This document shows positions 8,406 to 16,404 of a stretch of 64,000 nt of DNA, in pieces. The position numbers and the translations under genes were made by a program. The first letter of the stretch is position 1. Each line of letters begins with the position of its first letter. This DNA is from Chromatiaceae bacterium (GTDB lineage Bacteria; Pseudomonadota; Gammaproteobacteria; Chromatiales; Chromatiaceae): positions 62,001-126,000 of the forward strand of contig JACKMP010000003.1 in NCBI GenBank assembly GCA_024235315.1, given 5' to 3'. Below the pieces are notes generated by a model that made no database searches, was not told where the DNA came from, and saw nothing but the letters and a program-made list of their open reading frames with translations.

Positions 8406-11063
8406 TCAGACAGATGCGGGGTTGGGCTTTTCGGGATCGATCTTGTAGGCCTTGATTGCCTGCGCGACCAGGCTGACGTCGACCTCGCCGTTGTCGGCCA
8501 GCGCCTTGAGTGCGGCCACCACCACGTAGTGGCGGTTCACTTCGAAGAACTTGCGCAGCTGGGAACGCCGGTCCGATCGGCCAAAACCATCGGTGCCCAG
8601 CGCGACAAAGGGCTTGTCACCGATGTAAGGCAGGATCTGCTCCGGAAAGCTGCGGATGTAATCGGTCGCTGCAACCACCGGGCCCTTCTGTCCCTCGATA
8701 CTCCGGGTGACAAAAGGTACCCGCGGCTTGTCCATCGGGTGCAGCATGTTCCAGCGCTCGATATCGATTGCCTCACGACGCAGCTCGCTGAAGCTGGTGA
8801 CGCTCCACACATCGGCCGCGATGTTCCACTCGTCCTCGAGCAGCGCTGCTGCCGCGATCACCTCACGCAGGATCGTGCCCGAACCCAGCAGCTGCACGCG
8901 CTTCTTCTTGCGCGAGCCCTGACGGTACAGGTACATGCCTCTGATGATGCCGTCTTCAACTCCCTCCGGCATCACCGGCTGGATGTAGTTCTCGTTCATG
9001 ACCGTGACGTAGTAGAAGACGTTCTGCTGCTGCTCGTACATCTTCTTCATGCCGTCGTGCAGGATCACGGCCAGCTCGTAGGCGAAGGTCGGATCATAGG
9101 CGCGGCAGTTCGGGATGAATGCCGCCTGCAGGTGGCTGTGCCCGTCCTGGTGCTGCAGGCCCTCACCTGCCAGCGTGGTGCGGCCGGCGGTGCCCCCGAG
9201 CAGAAAGCCGCGTGCCTGCATGTCGCCGGCGGCCCAGGCCAGATCACCGACGCGCTGGAAACCGAACATCGAGTAGTAGATGTAGAACGGGATCATCGTG
9301 ACCCCGTTGTTGCTGTACGAGGTCGCGGCGGCGATCCACGACGACATCGCGCCGGCCTCGTTGATGCCTTCCTGCAGGATCTGGCCCTTCTTGTCCTCGC
9401 GGTAATACATCACCTGGTCGGAATCGACCGGCTTGTACAGCTGGCCGACCGAGGAATAGATACCGAGCTGGCGGAACATGCCCTCCATACCGAAGGTGCG
9501 GGCCTCATCCGGCACGATCGGCACGACGAACTTGCCGACCCCCTTGTCACGGGTCAGGCTGGTAAGGAAACGCACGAAGGCCATCGTCGTGGACATCTCG
9601 CGGTCGCCGCTGCCGTCGAGCAACGCCTTGAAGGTATCGAGCGGCGGGATCGTCAGCGGGTTGGCCTGTGCGCGACGACTTGGCATGTAGCCCCCCAGCG
9701 CCGCTCGCCGTGCGTGCAAATACGCCATCTCGGCGCTGTCGGCCGGCGGCTTGAAATAGGGCGCCGAGCTGATCTGGTCATCCGGGATCGGGATATTGAA
9801 ACGTTCACGGAAGGCGCGCAGCGACTCCTCTCCCATCTTCTTCTGCGAGTGGGTGATGTTCTGGCCTTCGCCGGCCTCGCCCATGCCATAGCCCTTGACG
9901 GTCTTGGCCAGGATCACGGTCGGCTGTCCCTTGTGACGCATCGCCGCGGCATAGGCCGCATGGACCTTGATCGGGTCGTGACCGCCGCGGTTCAGTCGCC
10001 AGATGTCCTCGTCCGACATATTGGCGACCATCGCTGCGAGCTGCGGGTATTTGCCGAAGAAATGCTCGCGCACGAAGGCGCCACCGTGCGCTTTGTATGA
10101 CTGGTAGTCGCCGTCGACGCATTCCTCCATGCGCTTGAGCAGCAGGCCGTCCTTGTCGCGTGCCAGCAGCGGATCCCAGTAGCCGCCCCAGATCACCTTG
10201 ATCACGTTCCATCCGGCACCGCGGAACACCGCTTCCAACTCCTGGATGATCTTGCCGTTGCCGCGGACCGGACCATCGAGCCGCTGCAGGTTGCAGTTGA
10301 CGACGAACACCAGGTTGTCCAGGCGCTCGCGCGCGGCGAGAGAGATCGCGCCAAGTGATTCGGGCTCGTCCATCTCACCATCGCCCATGAATGCCCAGAC
10401 CTTGCGGTCGCCGGCGTTCGCCAGTCCCCGATCGTGCAGGTATCGCATGAAGCGCGCCTGATAGATCGCCATCAGGGGCCCAAGGCCCATCGACACCGTC
10501 GGAAACTGCCAGAAATTGGGCATCAACCAGGGGTGCGGGTAAGACGACAGGCCGCCGCCGTCGACCTCCTGGCGGAAATTGTTCAGCTGCTCCTCGCTGA
10601 TACGACCCTCCAGGAATGCCCGCGCATACACGCCGGGGGCCGAGTGCCCCTGGAAAAACACCAGGTCGCCCTCCTGGTTGTCATTGGTAGCGCGAAAGAA
10701 ATGGTTGTACCCGACATCGAACAACGTTGCGCTCGAGGCGAAACTGGCGATATGTCCACCCAGCTCGGTCGCCTTGCGGTTGGCCTGCACCACCATCGCC
10801 ATCGCGTTCCAGCGCACGAAGGAGCGGATTCGCCGCTCCATCGAACGATCGCCGGGGAACGAATCCTGCTTGGTCAGCGGGATCGTGTTCAGGTAGGCGG
10901 TGTTGGCACTGTATGGCAGGTAGGCACCGGAACGGCGCGCCTTGTCGATCAGGCGTTCAAGCAGGAAATGCGCGCGGTCAGGCCCTTCATTCTCAAGCAC
11001 GCTGTCAAGCGCCTCGAGCCATTCCTGGGTTTCCTGGGGATCGACATCCGGTTTCACTGCCAT
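8406..11063 (-). CDS. aceE: pyruvate dehydrogenase E1 component (homodimeric type)
   Basis: Thiamine-diphosphate enzyme that decarboxylates pyruvate and acetylates E2. It has 885 residues, the standard length for homodimeric AceE. ThDP motif GDGEMDEPESLGAI followed by an NCNLQRLDGPVRG block, TVKGYGMGEAGEGQN and GGTAGRTTLAGEGLQHQDGH are all family hallmarks. I start it at the ATG at 11063 (MAVKPDVDPQ), because the upstream extension has no family similarity. It heads the aceE-aceF-lpd operon. About 250 AT-rich bases precede it, including a possible -10 TACAAT on the minus strand at 11208-11213 with no good -35 partner. No PdhR-type operator was recognised. Confidence 0.97.
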   Translation of the reverse strand: MAVKPDVDPQETQEWLEALDSVLENEGPDRAHFLLERLIDKARRSGAYLPYSANTAYLNTIPLTKQDSFPGDRSMERRIRSFVRWNAMAMVVQANRKATELGGHIASFASSATLFDVGYNHFFRATNDNQEGDLVFFQGHSAPGVYARAFLEGRISEEQLNNFRQEVDGGGLSSYPHPWLMPNFWQFPTVSMGLGPLMAIYQARFMRYLHDRGLANAGDRKVWAFMGDGEMDEPESLGAISLAARERLDNLVFVVNCNLQRLDGPVRGNGKIIQELEAVFRGAGWNVIKVIWGGYWDPLLARDKDGLLLKRMEECVDGDYQSYKAHGGAFVREHFFGKYPQLAAMVANMSDEDIWRLNRGGHDPIKVHAAYAAAMRHKGQPTVILAKTVKGYGMGEAGEGQNITHSQKKMGEESLRAFRERFNIPIPDDQISSAPYFKPPADSAEMAYLHARRAALGGYMPSRRAQANPLTIPPLDTFKALLDGSGDREMSTTMAFVRFLTSLTRDKGVGKFVVPIVPDEARTFGMEGMFRQLGIYSSVGQLYKPVDSDQVMYYREDKKGQILQEGINEAGAMSSWIAAATSYSNNGVTMIPFYIYYSMFGFQRVGDLAWAAGDMQARGFLLGGTAGRTTLAGEGLQHQDGHSHLQAAFIPNCRAYDPTFAYELAVILHDGMKKMYEQQQNVFYYVTVMNENYIQPVMPEGVEDGIIRGMYLYRQGSRKKKRVQLLGSGTILREVIAAAALLEDEWNIAADVWSVTSFSELRREAIDIERWNMLHPMDKPRVPFVTRSIEGQKGPVVAATDYIRSFPEQILPYIGDKPFVALGTDGFGRSDRRSQLRKFFEVNRHYVVVAALKALADNGEVDVSLVAQAIKAYKIDPEKPNPASV

Positions 11064-11320
11064 GGTGCTGGGTATCCGAAAGAGTGGAAAAGGAGTGCCG
11101 ACGCGCCTGGACGCATGCGCCGTGCAGCCATGAATTCCGGCAAGTAAAGCAGAGCACAACGCGATTTACTAGAGTGAATTTCGTTTTATTTGTTTTTTCA
11201 GTCACTTATTGTATTTCATTACACAGACGATAGTCCTATTTTGAGCGTACAGCCATAGACCTGACCGCCGGACCCGATCATTGGCGCCAAGCGACGGAGT
11301 CTGCGGCAAACGCGAAAGTC

Positions 11321-11731
11321 TCATCCGGCGAGCAGCGCAATAAGCCCGTAACGGGCCAGCTTGCCCAATCCGACGAGCAGCAGAAACCGGGGGAGGTCGA
11401 GGCGGAGCAATCCGGCAAACAGGCACAGCGGGTCGCCGACCACCGGCAGCCAGGCCAGCAGCAGGACGGGCGCACCCCAGCGCGCGAACCATTTTTCGGC
11501 ACGCGCGATATCGGCTGCATCGATGCGCAACCACCGCCGGGTGATCACCTGGTTACCGGCCCGTCCCATCGCGTAGGTGACCAGACTACCCAGGAGATTG
11601 CCGAGCGTCGCAGTGAGGACCAGCGGCAGCCAGGCCACCCCATCCCCCAGCCGGGCCAGCAACAGGGCCTCCGAACTGCCGGGCAGCAGGGTCGCCGACA
11701 GCAAGGCGCTGGAAAACAATACCCAGTCCAT
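11321..11731 (-). CDS. YqaA-like inner membrane protein (SNARE-associated/DedA-related)
   Basis: A 136-residue very hydrophobic protein with about four membrane segments. The start MDWVLFSSALLSATLLPGSS, the loop GNLLGSLVTYAMGR and the block AEKWFARWGAPVLLLAWLPVVGD match the YqaA branch of the DedA/VTT superfamily, whose better-known members act in lipid scrambling and envelope maintenance. The length fits YqaA. The protein ends soon after the last membrane segment. It is monocistronic: a terminator hairpin lies just upstream for the preceding gene, and the aceE promoter region lies beyond its stop. The precise function of YqaA is not established. Confidence 0.85.
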   Translation of the reverse strand: MDWVLFSSALLSATLLPGSSEALLLARLGDGVAWLPLVLTATLGNLLGSLVTYAMGRAGNQVITRRWLRIDAADIARAEKWFARWGAPVLLLAWLPVVGDPLCLFAGLLRLDLPRFLLLVGLGKLARYGLIALLAG

Positions 11732-11762
11732 GAAAAGACCACACTCCGGAGCGGAAAAAAGA

Positions 11763-11792
11763 AAAGGCGCCCGGGTTTCCCCGGGCGCCTTT
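11763..11792 (-). terminator. intrinsic terminator of the sulfur-globule-like gene
   Basis: A perfect 13-bp stem (AAAGGCGCCCGGG and its complement) around a TTTC loop. Read on the minus strand it is followed by a T-rich run (TTTTC then TTTTTT) down to about base 11754. It lies 30 bases after the stop of the 317-residue globule-like gene and before the YqaA-like gene. Confidence 0.92.
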
Positions 11793-11822
11793 CAGGCTAA
11801 TGCCAATCGGATCGCGAGACGA

Positions 11823-12776
11823 TCAGATCTGCTTGCAGCCGCCGGCCTGCATTTCGGCGCGACGACCTTCCATAGCCTTCTTCATCTCGTCCATACGGGC
11901 CTGCATTGCGGCCTGGCGCTCGGCGTTCTGTGCCTGCATAGCAGCGCGACGCTCGTCAGACTGCTGCTTCATCGCACCAGCCTCAGGGGCCTTGGGTGCT
12001 TCGAAGGCCACCGGACGCACACCCGGACCAAAGCAGTTGCCGGCTGCCATCTGCGGCATCTCCGGACGCTGCGGCATCGTCATTTCGTGCTGCGGCATCT
12101 GCGGACGCTCAGGCATCGCCATGTCAAACTGCGGCATTGCCGGACGCTGCGGCATCGCCATGTCGACCTGCGGCATTTCCGGACGCTGCGGCATCGCCAT
12201 GTCGAACTGCGGCATTGCCGGACGCTCAGGCATCGCGAACTCGGGCATCTGCATCTGCGGGGCTACGAACTGACCCTGCGGTGCCTGTGCTGCGTACTGC
12301 TGGGCAGCCTGGCGCTGCGCTTCCTGAGCGGCCTTGATCGCTTCAGCCTGCTGCGCAGCGAACTGCTCGGCTGCCTGGCGCTGTGCTTCGACTGCCTTCG
12401 CCTGCTGCTCGGCCATTGCCTGCTGCTGCTCTTCGGTCATTGCCGGGGCAGCGGCGTAGGGTGCGCCGTAATAAGGCGCATAGCCACCGTAGTAGGGCGC
12501 GCTGTAGTTGTAGCCGCGGCCCCAACCGTCGCCGGCGCCGTAGCCATTGCCGTAGCCACGCATGTTGGTGCGGCCGCGGCCCGAGAAACTCATGCTGAAG
12601 TTGCCTTCACCGGCTGCATCGCCTGCGCCGTCGAGTACGCCGTTGGTGTAGCCGTTGCCGGAACCGTAGCCGTTGTTGTAGCTGTTGTCCCAGCCATTGT
12701 TGCCCCACCAGGCAGAAGCGGTGGCGGAAGCGGCAGCGATGGCAGCGGCCACTGCGATTTTGGTCATCATGGTCAT
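11823..12776 (-). CDS. sulfur globule-like secreted protein with 13-residue repeat domain
   Basis: A 317-residue exported protein. Signal peptide residues 1-22 (ending ASATASA) are followed by WWGNNGWD and a Gly/Asn/Tyr-rich region (23-108) that contains FSMSFSGRG, NMRGYGNGYG and GDGWGRGYNYSAPYY. This composition and the WWG start are typical of sulfur globule envelope proteins of purple sulfur bacteria. It then departs from that pattern: an Ala/Gln/Glu helix-prone stretch (113-165), five tandem 13-residue units AMPxRPxMPQxxM (181-245), and a charged Gln/Met/Glu tail with cysteines at 248 and 314. The start at 12776 has GGGG eight bases upstream; ATGs follow at 12770 and 12767. It is paralogous to the next upstream gene. 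Globule coating is inferred from family and context. Confidence 0.72.
   Translation of the reverse strand: MTMMTKIAVAAAIAAASATASAWWGNNGWDNSYNNGYGSGNGYTNGVLDGAGDAAGEGNFSMSFSGRGRTNMRGYGNGYGAGDGWGRGYNYSAPYYGGYAPYYGAPYAAAPAMTEEQQQAMAEQQAKAVEAQRQAAEQFAAQQAEAIKAAQEAQRQAAQQYAAQAPQGQFVAPQMQMPEFAMPERPAMPQFDMAMPQRPEMPQVDMAMPQRPAMPQFDMAMPERPQMPQHEMTMPQRPEMPQMAAGNCFGPGVRPVAFEAPKAPEAGAMKQQSDERRAAMQAQNAERQAAMQARMDEMKKAMEGRRAEMQAGGCKQI
12042..12236 (-). repeat. five tandem 39-bp coding repeats (MPxRPxMPQ units)
   Basis: Five in-frame 39-bp units encode AMPERPAMPQFDM and close variants (residues 181-245 of the globule-like protein). The first four are near-identical at the DNA level; the fifth diverges at its end (MPQMAA). 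Because the unit is a multiple of three, copy number can change without a frameshift. There are no spacers, so this is not a CRISPR array. Confidence 0.95.
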
Positions 12777-12925
12777 TGGTTTATCCCCAGGAAAGTATAC
12801 GTTTGGAAGAAATCGGGTGGCCCACAACCCCATCCCGCGTATCACGCCGCGTTGGCAGCGTGATACCCGGAGCACGTTGTGCACATCCATGTGCGTTGGT
12901 GCATCCCTGCGTGGCCGTCAGGCGA

Positions 12926-13333
12926 TTACTGAGCTGCTTCGGCAGCCGGTGCTGCCGGTGCGACAGGTGCCGGGCCAACCGGACCGTAGCCATAAGGCGC
13001 GTAGCCGCCCCAGCCCGGATAGCCGTAACCACCCCAGTAAGGTGCGCTGTAGTTGTAACCACGGCCCCAGCCGTCGCCGGCACCGTAGCCGCTGCCGTAG
13101 CCGCGCATGTTGGTGTTGCCGCGACCAGACATGTTCATGCTGAAGTCGCCACCGCCAGCGGCGTCGCCGAGGAAATCACCAGTGGTGTTGCCCCAGCCGT
13201 TGCCACGGCCATAGCCGTTGTTGTAGCTGTTGTCCCAGCCGTTTCCGCCCCAGGGACCACCGCCCCACCATGCGGAAGCGGTCGCCGAAGCAGCAATCAG
13301 AGCTGCAACCGCAGCGATCTTTGCGAATTTCAT
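12926..13333 (-). CDS. sulfur globule-like secreted protein (short form)
   Basis: A 135-residue exported protein with a clean signal peptide (residues 1-21, ALIAASATASA) and a mature part starting WWGGGPWGGNGWDNSYNNGYG. It carries the same FSMNMSGRG, TNMRGYGSGYG and GDGWGRGYNYSAPY blocks as the longer gene downstream, then an aromatic Gly/Tyr/Pro segment and an Ala/Pro tail. Such low-complexity Gly/Tyr/Trp proteins form the envelope of periplasmic sulfur globules in Chromatiaceae. ATG at 13333 has GGAG ten bases upstream. A strong promoter precedes it, and the paralogue starts 149 bases after its stop. The mature part has no cysteine. The family call rests on composition and motifs plus fccAB in the window. 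Confidence 0.72.
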   Translation of the reverse strand: MKFAKIAAVAALIAASATASAWWGGGPWGGNGWDNSYNNGYGRGNGWGNTTGDFLGDAAGGGDFSMNMSGRGNTNMRGYGSGYGAGDGWGRGYNYSAPYWGGYGYPGWGGYAPYGYGPVGPAPVAPAAPAAEAAQ

Positions 13334-13411
13334 GTCATCAATCTCCAAGAATGGAACTCTGAGTAGTGTTTGGAACAGCAGGGTCGTACTGCCTTGCTCA
13401 ACCCTGCGCTT

Positions 13412-13440
13412 AGTATTTTAGAGTTTGCTTAAATTGTCAA
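13412..13440 (-). promoter_or_regulatory. sigma-70-like promoter for the globule-like genes
   Basis: On the minus strand a perfect -35 TTGACA (13440-13435) is followed after 17 bases by AATACT (13417-13412), four of six to the -10 consensus. Transcription would start near 13405, about 70 bases before the start codon at 13333. The surrounding sequence is much AT-richer than the average here. Confidence 0.65.
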
Positions 13441-13512
13441 TTGGTATTTTGCTAATTCAACACAATGCCAGTTGAAAAAAACTATTGATTTACCGGAGAA
13501 ACACCAGGAAAC

Positions 13513-13539
13513 AAAAAAGCCCCCGCATCCGGGGGCTTT
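13513..13539 (-). terminator. intrinsic terminator after mlaA
   Basis: Ten-bp stem AAAGCCCCCG with a CATC loop and its exact complement (13516-13539). On the minus strand it ends in a run of six T (plus-strand AAAAAA at 13513-13518). It lies about 20 bases after the mlaA stop and separates mlaA from the globule-gene promoter. Confidence 0.9.
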
Positions 13540-13560
13540 GCTGTCGACGGCCCGGCCAGC

Positions 13561-14271
13561 CTATTCTTCGGGCGGATTGCCGTCGTAGACGAGGTTCTGC
13601 CGCCGCTGCAGATAGGCATCACGGATGAAGGAATAGGGATCGAGGGCCGCCTGATCGATGACCCGGCTGGCGTTGAGCAGGTCGGCACGAATATCGACGA
13701 TATCCAGTCCGATCAGGCTCCAGCGTACCGTGCTGTCATCGATCAGTATCAACGGATCGGTATACCAGTCGACAACCACGCCCACCCCGTCACGCACCGA
13801 GCGTGGACCAAAGAAGGGCAGCACCAGGTAGGGTCCGGAACCAAAGCCCCACACCCCGAGCGTCTGACCGAAATCTTCGTCGTAACGCGGCAGGTTCATG
13901 TTGCTGGCGACGTCCAGCAGACCGAGGATGCCAATGGTGCTGTTGACCGCAACCCGACCCACGTCACTGAAGGCGCGGCCGATCTTGAACTGCAGCAAGT
14001 TGTTCAGCGCCGAGCGCACGTCCTCGAGATTGTTGAAGAAATTGGTGACCCCCCTGTTGACCGGCGCCGGGGTAATGGCGTTGTAGCCTTCGGCCAATGG
14101 CGTCACGAACGCACGGTCGAGCATATCGTTGAAGCTGTATACCGCGCGGTTGAAATCCTCCAAGGGGTCGCGCGGATCACGGTCCGGGCCCGTCGCGCAA
14201 CCGGCAACGACCAGCGTGGCGGCAATCAGCAGAACAGGTGCCTTCTTGCACAACAAGGCAGGGATCTTCAT
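13561..14271 (-). CDS. mlaA: MlaA/VacJ lipoprotein, outer membrane lipid asymmetry
   Basis: Outer-membrane lipoprotein that removes mislocalised phospholipids from the outer leaflet and passes them to MlaC. It has 236 residues. The lipobox VAGC puts the lipidated cysteine at residue 25 after a hydrophobic signal; then come RDPLEDFNRAVYSFNDMLD, LQFKIGRAFSDVGR, GQTLGVWGFGSGPYLVLPFFGP and the RDAYLQRR end, all classic MlaA blocks. ATG at 14271 has AAGGA upstream. The rest of the Mla pathway (mlaBCDEF) is not in the window, so this is an unlinked copy with its own terminator. Confidence 0.95.
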   Translation of the reverse strand: MKIPALLCKKAPVLLIAATLVVAGCATGPDRDPRDPLEDFNRAVYSFNDMLDRAFVTPLAEGYNAITPAPVNRGVTNFFNNLEDVRSALNNLLQFKIGRAFSDVGRVAVNSTIGILGLLDVASNMNLPRYDEDFGQTLGVWGFGSGPYLVLPFFGPRSVRDGVGVVVDWYTDPLILIDDSTVRWSLIGLDIVDIRADLLNASRVIDQAALDPYSFIRDAYLQRRQNLVYDGNPPEE

Positions 14272-14375
14272 GTTGGTTTTCCTTGCTCCTTCACCTTCGA
14301 GCGGCGCGGACCCGTTCGGATGAGCGCGACATTATAGGCACGCAGTTCATTCGATAACAGCCAGGCGCGCCGGGG

Positions 14376-15269
14376 TCATCTCGCTGGCATCCCGCCCCAG
14401 GGCTCCAGGCGGTAGCCAAGTCGCTGCAATCCGGCAACCAGCCCCGTATCACCGCCAAGGTGCATCGCCCCGACCGCCACCAATACCTTTTTGTTCGTCA
14501 GCAACGGGGCGAGACGTTCGAGCATGCGTGCGTTCCTCTGTTCGATCAGCTGCCCGGCAAACCATTGCGACAGGGCCGGCGGCATTTTGGCGTACTGCGC
14601 CTGTGCGCTCCGGTAGATCAGATTGGCATCGCCCTGCAGATAGGCATCCGTCAGTTCCTCCAGCTGTTTCGGCTGCTGCGCGGCGTTCTTGACCGTGTCA
14701 CCGAGCAACGCCAGCTGCAGTGCGGACGGCATTTCGTCGAACAGCGCCAGCTGCTCGGCCGGCGTTTCCAGCCCGATCACGCTGCGCCCCCTTTGCTGCG
14801 CCGCGAGATAGATTTCGATATCGAGGAACCGGCCGGTCTCTGTCGGCGGCATGCCAATAGTCACCGCAGCGGCCCACGGCTTGAGGCGGTCGAGCACCGC
14901 CTCCGGTATGCCACGCCGCCCTGCCGCGTCACGCAGCGCGGAATAGTCCGCGTCGCCGACCAGACCACGCAGGCGTTGATCTGCCGGCAGCAGCGTGGCG
15001 GCCGCAACCGCCAACATGGCCACCGCATCCGGGATCATCTCAATCACAACAGTGTCGACGCTGTCGATCAGCGGCACCAGCGGCGTCAGAACCGCCAGGA
15101 TGCGCGGATCTTCGCTGTGCATGGTACCCACCAGATAACTCGGTGCCCTGCCGTCGGACAGCACGCGGTAGACAGGCGCCTGCCCTCCCCATGCGGTGGA
15201 AAACAGCGCCAACAGCAGTGTGGCCACCCGCAGCCCCGGGAAAAGGTGAATCGCTATCGTGCTGTGCAT
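14376..15269 (-). CDS. TraB/GumN family exported protein
   Basis: A 297-residue protein with an N-terminal signal (about residues 1-29, LLLALFSTAWGGQA). It shows the two family motifs: an early GTMHSEDPR (SYLVGTMHS) and a late VAVGAMHLGGDTGLV near the C-terminus, with conserved glutamates such as VIEM and GLETPAEQL between. The TraB/GumN (ChaN-related, EreA-like) superfamily includes putative metal-dependent hydrolases, but the bacterial GumN branch has no settled reaction. The start codon is only 17 bases from the divergent rnt start, so the promoters of the two genes overlap. AGGA precedes the ATG. Confidence 0.88.
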   Translation of the reverse strand: MHSTIAIHLFPGLRVATLLLALFSTAWGGQAPVYRVLSDGRAPSYLVGTMHSEDPRILAVLTPLVPLIDSVDTVVIEMIPDAVAMLAVAAATLLPADQRLRGLVGDADYSALRDAAGRRGIPEAVLDRLKPWAAAVTIGMPPTETGRFLDIEIYLAAQQRGRSVIGLETPAEQLALFDEMPSALQLALLGDTVKNAAQQPKQLEELTDAYLQGDANLIYRSAQAQYAKMPPALSQWFAGQLIEQRNARMLERLAPLLTNKKVLVAVGAMHLGGDTGLVAGLQRLGYRLEPWGGMPAR

Positions 15270-15286
15270 TCGGTATCCTGCCGCGG

Positions 15287-15940
15287 GTGGAAAACAAAGC
15301 CTACAACACCGCGATCAGTCGGCGGTTTCGCGGTTACCTGCCGGTCGTCGTCGACGTCGAAACGGCAGGCTTCAGTGCCCAGACCGATGCGCTGCTCGAG
15401 ATTGCGGCGGTGATCCTGCGCATGGACGAGTCCGGCAATCTCGAGCCGGCGGAATCGATAAGCTGCCACGTTCAACCCTTCGCTGGCGCCAATCTCGACC
15501 CCAAGGCGCTGGCATTCAACGGGATCGACCCTCACCACCCGTTTCGCGGCGCGCTCGAGGAAAAGGAGGCCCTCGACCACGTATTTCGGCCGATCCGCTC
15601 GGCAGTCAAGGCCAGTGCCTGCAAGCGTGCGATCCTGGTCGGTCACAACGCGTTCTTCGATCTGGGGTTCATCAATGCGGCGGTCGAACGTACCGCCTGC
15701 AAGCGTAACCCCTTCCACCCGTTCAGCACCTTCGACACTGTGACCCTGTCCGGTCTCGCGTATGGTCAGACCGTGTTGGCACGGACTGTTATCGCTGCGG
15801 GTATCGAATGGGACGCGGCTGAGGCGCATACGGCGCTGTACGACACAGAAAAGACTGCCGAACTGTTTTGTCACATCGTCAACCGCTGGAACGCGGCCGT
15901 CGACGAGAGGCCCTGGGCCGATCAGTCCACCGGCGATTGA
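15287..15940 (+). CDS. rnt: ribonuclease T
   Basis: DEDDh 3'-5' exoribonuclease that trims the 3' ends of tRNA and other stable RNAs. The 217 residues align end to end with E. coli RNase T: VVVDVETAGF (D23, E25), LEIAAVILRMDE, ALAFNGIDP, GHNAFFDLGFIN, KRNPFHPFSTFDT and AHTALYDTEKTAELF supply the catalytic acids and the late histidine. The start is taken as GTG at 15287 because the conserved region begins just after it and no ATG fits; the ribosome site is weak. It is divergent from the TraB/GumN gene, and its last 19 bases overlap the convergent DUF4231 gene. Confidence 0.95.
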   Translation: MENKAYNTAISRRFRGYLPVVVDVETAGFSAQTDALLEIAAVILRMDESGNLEPAESISCHVQPFAGANLDPKALAFNGIDPHHPFRGALEEKEALDHVFRPIRSAVKASACKRAILVGHNAFFDLGFINAAVERTACKRNPFHPFSTFDTVTLSGLAYGQTVLARTVIAAGIEWDAAEAHTALYDTEKTAELFCHIVNRWNAAVDERPWADQSTGD

Positions 15941-16404
15941 GGCGGCCGGGACGTCTGCTCATCGAGGTTCTGCAGCAATTGCTGCCATGCCTCACCCTCT
16001 CGCGACAGGATCGCTTCGACGCTGGTCGCCAGCCGCCGGAACGCCTCGTCGTCGGCCCGGCCGGTATAGTGCCCGGCCCGAGCCAGGTAAAGGTACTTCT
16101 CGTGCAGCAGGTTCTCGGCTGTGGCGCGGTAGCGGATCCAGTTCTCGTGATGCTGGTTGACGTGCTGCAGACCCTCCACGACGACAACCAGGACACCGAG
16201 CACGCCAGCGAGCGGGCCAAAATCGTCAAGACTGCTGAACAAAGGCACCAGCGCCGCGGCAGCAATGGAGGTCACCTTCAGCCGGCGGTACCATCGTTGG
16301 TGATGCACACTCTTACGGTCATACCACTCGATCTGGTCCTCGAGCCGTGGGTAATCGGTACGGGCACTGCTCAAGACGGCTTGCGCCCGAGGTGAATCAG
16401 CCAT
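15922..16404 (-). CDS. DUF4231 (SLATT-like) two-TM membrane protein, partner of TIR protein
   Basis: A 160-residue protein matching DUF4231: YPRLEDQIEWYDRKSVHHQRWYR leads into TM1 (about residues 41-58), a short loop, TM2 (about 64-80, LGVLVVVVEGL), then NHHENWIRYR-type residues and RATAENLLHEKYLYLARAGHY. This two-helix plus cytoplasmic-helix layout is that of SLATT-type effectors, which in bacterial conflict systems are thought to form membrane pores. Its ATG (16404) lies inside the 3' end of the TIR gene, with a 34-base overlap, so the two are translationally linked. The 3' end overlaps rnt on the other strand. A defence role is inferred. No nucleotide cyclase or SLOG gene is nearby. Confidence 0.82.
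   Translation of the reverse strand: MADSPRAQAVLSSARTDYPRLEDQIEWYDRKSVHHQRWYRRLKVTSIAAAALVPLFSSLDDFGPLAGVLGVLVVVVEGLQHVNQHHENWIRYRATAENLLHEKYLYLARAGHYTGRADDEAFRRLATSVEAILSREGEAWQQLLQNLDEQTSRPPQSPVD

Noticed and set aside
8529..10100. A 523-codon open frame on the plus strand opposite aceE.
   Set aside because: It is antisense to a fully recognisable pyruvate dehydrogenase E1, has no family motifs, and is a by-product of GC-rich codon use.
11064..11320. A PdhR-type operator upstream of aceE.
   Set aside because: The region is AT-rich with a possible -10, but no inverted repeat resembling the PdhR box was found.
12042..12236. Regular 39-bp repeats considered as a CRISPR array or VNTR outside genes.
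   Set aside because: Repeats are contiguous, without spacers, in frame and encode a Met/Pro-rich domain.
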